NCBI RefSeq assembly: GCF_002750975.1
Contig: NZ_PEJS01000001.1
Span: 3,348,001 to 3,412,000, forward strand
DNA length: 64,000 nucleotides
Direction of reading: 5' to 3'
DNA from: Stenotrophomonas indicatrix
Lineage (GTDB): Bacteria > Pseudomonadota > Gammaproteobacteria > Xanthomonadales > Xanthomonadaceae
Shown here in pieces: positions 62,373-64,000 of the stretch. Position 1 is the first letter of the stretch; the number at the start of each line of letters is the position of its first letter. The position numbers were made by a program, and so were the translations under genes. Under the pieces are notes generated by a model. That model worked only from the letters and a program-made list of their open reading frames with translations. It searched no databases and was not told where the DNA came from.

Positions 62373-63782
62373 ATGACATCGACGTTGTTGCGCGCCGGGT
62401 TGGGTCTGGCGCTGGTATCGCTGAGCACGGCGCCGGCCGTGGGCGCTTCGCGCTTCGTGGCCGATCCCTACCCGAGCACCTACCAGGCGCACCCCGATGG
62501 GCCGCTGCTGATCCAGAACGCAACGGTGCTGACCGGCACCGGCCAGCGCCTCGACAACGCCGATGTGCTGCTGCGCGATGGCCGCATCGTCGCCGTCGGC
62601 GATGCGCTGCAGGTCGATGCCAGCGTCACCCGCATCAACGCCGACGGCAAGTGGGTGACGCCCGGCCTGATCGACGTGCACTCGCACCTGGGCGTCTATC
62701 CCAGCCCCGGTGTCGGCGCGCACAGCGACGGCAACGAGATGACCGCGCCGGTCACCGCCAACGTCTGGGCCGAGCATTCGGTATGGCCGCAGGACCCCGG
62801 TTTCCAGGCGGCACTGGCAGGCGGAGTGACCAGCATGCAGGTGCTGCCCGGCTCGGCCAACCTGGTCGGTGGCCGCGGCGTAACGCTGAAGAACGTGCCT
62901 GCCACCACCTACCAGGCGATGAAGTTCCCCGGCGCGCCGTGGGGCCTGAAGATGGCCTGCGGCGAAAACCCCAAGCGCGTCTACGGTGGCGGCAAGGGCG
63001 TGGCACCTGCAACGCGGATGGGCAACGTGGCCGGTTACCGCGCAGCCTTCATCGACGCGGCCGACTACATCGCCAAGAACAAGCCGAAGCCGGCCAAGCG
63101 CAAGGGCTGGTTCGGCAGCGACAAGGGCGACAGCGCCGGTGATGCCGGCGGCAAGCGCGACCTCAAGCTGGATACGCTCGCCGGTGCGATCCAGGGCGAT
63201 ATCCGCGTGCACATCCACTGCTATCGCGCCGATGAAATGGCCACCATGCTCGACCTGTCCAAGGAATTCGGCTTCAAGGTGGCCGCCTTCCACCACGGCG
63301 TGGAGGCCTACAAACTAGCAGACCGGCTGGCGGCCGAAGGCGTGTGCGGGGCACTGTGGGCCGACTGGTGGGGCTTCAAGATGGAAGCCTTCGACGGCAT
63401 CGCCGAGAACATCGCGCTGGTCGACCGGCCGAAGAACAGCTGCGCCATCGTCCACTCCGACTCGCCCGAGGGCATCCAGCGCCTGAACCAGGAAGCAGCC
63501 AAGGTGATGGCCGCCGCGCGCCGCGCGCACATGCCGGAGATCGCGCCGGAACGCGCGATCACCTGGATGACCGCCAACGCCGCCAAGGCGCTGGGCATCG
63601 AGGCGCAGACCGGCACGCTGGAGGCCGGAAAGATGGCCGACGTGGTGATCTGGAACGGCAATCCCTTCAGTTCGTATGCACTGGCCGAACAGGTGTTCGT
63701 CGACGGCCGCCGTGTGTACGACCGCAGCACGCCACCGGCAACGCCGCGGTCGGATTTCCAGCTTGGACAGGAGTTGCGCTGA
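62373..63782 (+). CDS. Secreted amidohydrolase-superfamily protein
   Basis: A 469-residue exported amidohydrolase with signal peptide MTSTLLRAGLGLALVSLSTA (cleavage near VGAS). The N-terminal small beta domain has LLIQNATVLTGTGQRLDNAD, followed by the first metal site GLIDVHSHLGVYP. Later parts are HIHCYRADEM, FHHGVEAYKLADRL and AIVHSDSPEGIQRLNQEAAK (metal Asp), and the closing TGTLEAGKMADVVIWNGNPF, all typical of imidazolonepropionase-like members. It lies one base before an overlapping second amidohydrolase. Substrate unknown; a role in peptide or amide breakdown outside the cytosol is likely. Confidence 0.88.
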   Translation: MTSTLLRAGLGLALVSLSTAPAVGASRFVADPYPSTYQAHPDGPLLIQNATVLTGTGQRLDNADVLLRDGRIVAVGDALQVDASVTRINADGKWVTPGLIDVHSHLGVYPSPGVGAHSDGNEMTAPVTANVWAEHSVWPQDPGFQAALAGGVTSMQVLPGSANLVGGRGVTLKNVPATTYQAMKFPGAPWGLKMACGENPKRVYGGGKGVAPATRMGNVAGYRAAFIDAADYIAKNKPKPAKRKGWFGSDKGDSAGDAGGKRDLKLDTLAGAIQGDIRVHIHCYRADEMATMLDLSKEFGFKVAAFHHGVEAYKLADRLAAEGVCGALWADWWGFKMEAFDGIAENIALVDRPKNSCAIVHSDSPEGIQRLNQEAAKVMAAARRAHMPEIAPERAITWMTANAAKALGIEAQTGTLEAGKMADVVIWNGNPFSSYALAEQVFVDGRRVYDRSTPPATPRSDFQLGQELR

Positions 63783-64000
63783 TGGGCATGTTGAACAAGC
63801 GCCGCCGGGCATGGCCCGGCGCTACCTTGGTTGCGCTGTTGGTGATGACAACCGCAGCCTCGGCGCAGGACCTGCTGGTGCGCGGTGCGACCGTCGCTAC
63901 CGCCAGCGCACGTGGCAACGTGGAAGATGCCGATGTGCTGGTGCAGGGCGGCATCATCCGTGCGGTGGGCCGGGGCCTGTCCGCACCGGCCGGTGTGCCG
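63782..64000 (+). CDS. Second amidohydrolase-superfamily protein (5' part only)
   Basis: The ATG shares its A with the previous stop (TGATG), so translation is coupled. The first 73 codons are in the window and the frame is open at the edge. A basic n-region and hydrophobic core (LVALLVMTTAASAQ) form a signal peptide; the mature start DLLVRGATVATASARGNVED, then ADVLVQGGIIRAVGRGL, is the amidohydrolase small domain, like the neighbour. The n-region is encoded by a REP palindrome. Confidence 0.82.
   Translation, partial: MGMLNKRRRAWPGATLVALLVMTTAASAQDLLVRGATVATASARGNVEDADVLVQGGIIRAVGRGLSAPAGVP
63803..63825 (-). repeat. REP palindrome inside a coding sequence
   Basis: The 23-bp CGCCGGGC-AT-GGCCCGGCG palindrome ending in CTAC (GTAGCGCCGGGCC type) lies in codons 8-15 of the second amidohydrolase gene and encodes part of its signal-peptide n-region (about RRAWPGAT). 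It is identical to the copy at 33981-34003. Confidence 0.85.

Overview
The window looks like chromosome from a Stenotrophomonas species (S. maltophilia complex). The evidence is the high GC content, the exact gene order smeP-smeO-smeRo-pcm-tolC known from S. maltophilia, many GTAG-headed REP palindromes (SMAG type) with a resident REP-associated tyrosine transposase (RAYT), and typical Xanthomonadaceae neighbours (maeB, dctA, OprO/P-like porins, TonB receptor, subtilisin autotransporter). I see no rRNA, tRNA, CRISPR array or classical insertion sequence.

Layout. 0-2.2 kb: a partial secreted protein and an SDR oxidoreductase divergent from a LysR regulator. 2.7-10 kb: the SmeOP-TolC efflux cluster with its TetR regulator. 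10-17.5 kb: an APC-type permease, then envelope genes (waaA, lpxL-like acyltransferase, O-antigen-ligase-like protein, GT4 glycosyltransferase) with the RAYT and its REP array in the middle. 17.9-22 kb: a secreted GH92 mannosidase coupled to a basic-secretory-protein metallopeptidase. 22.5-34 kb: C4-dicarboxylate metabolism and uptake (maeB, dctA, porin) with a hybrid histidine kinase and a LuxR-type response regulator; a lower-GC three-gene operon (Cys-rich secreted peptide, possible lipoprotein, GlcNAc-transferase-family enzyme) sits between that kinase and regulator. 34-43 kb: a citrate-type module (solute-binding protein, TctE/TctD, porin, CitMHS transporter, SDR, TonB receptor). 43.7-49 kb: housekeeping genes (QEGLA protein, rsgA, alanine-type aminotransferase, SGNH hydrolase, methyltransferase). 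49.2-55.2 kb: a low-GC island carrying a probable graspetide-type RiPP cluster. 55.3-64 kb: polysaccharide deacetylase, a glutaredoxin fusion protein, DUF924, AMP nucleosidase, subtilisin autotransporter and two amidohydrolases, the second cut by the window end.

The best candidate for an undescribed system is 49.5-55.2 kb: a 54-residue precursor with a double-glycine leader, an ATP-grasp ligase with microviridin/graspetide-type motifs, a membrane-anchored TIKI/TraB-like protein, an HlyD-family adaptor and a C39-peptidase ABC exporter. Precursor, ligase and exporter together can make, trim and export a crosslinked peptide, and the TIKI-like protein is a candidate for self-protection or extra processing. 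A second unusual signal is a family of 100-180 bp self-complementary elements with a shared GGACACGCCGYAA head and unrelated outer stems. It is seen twice as inverted pairs flanking a simple palindrome (2.3-2.7 kb and 43.3-43.7 kb).
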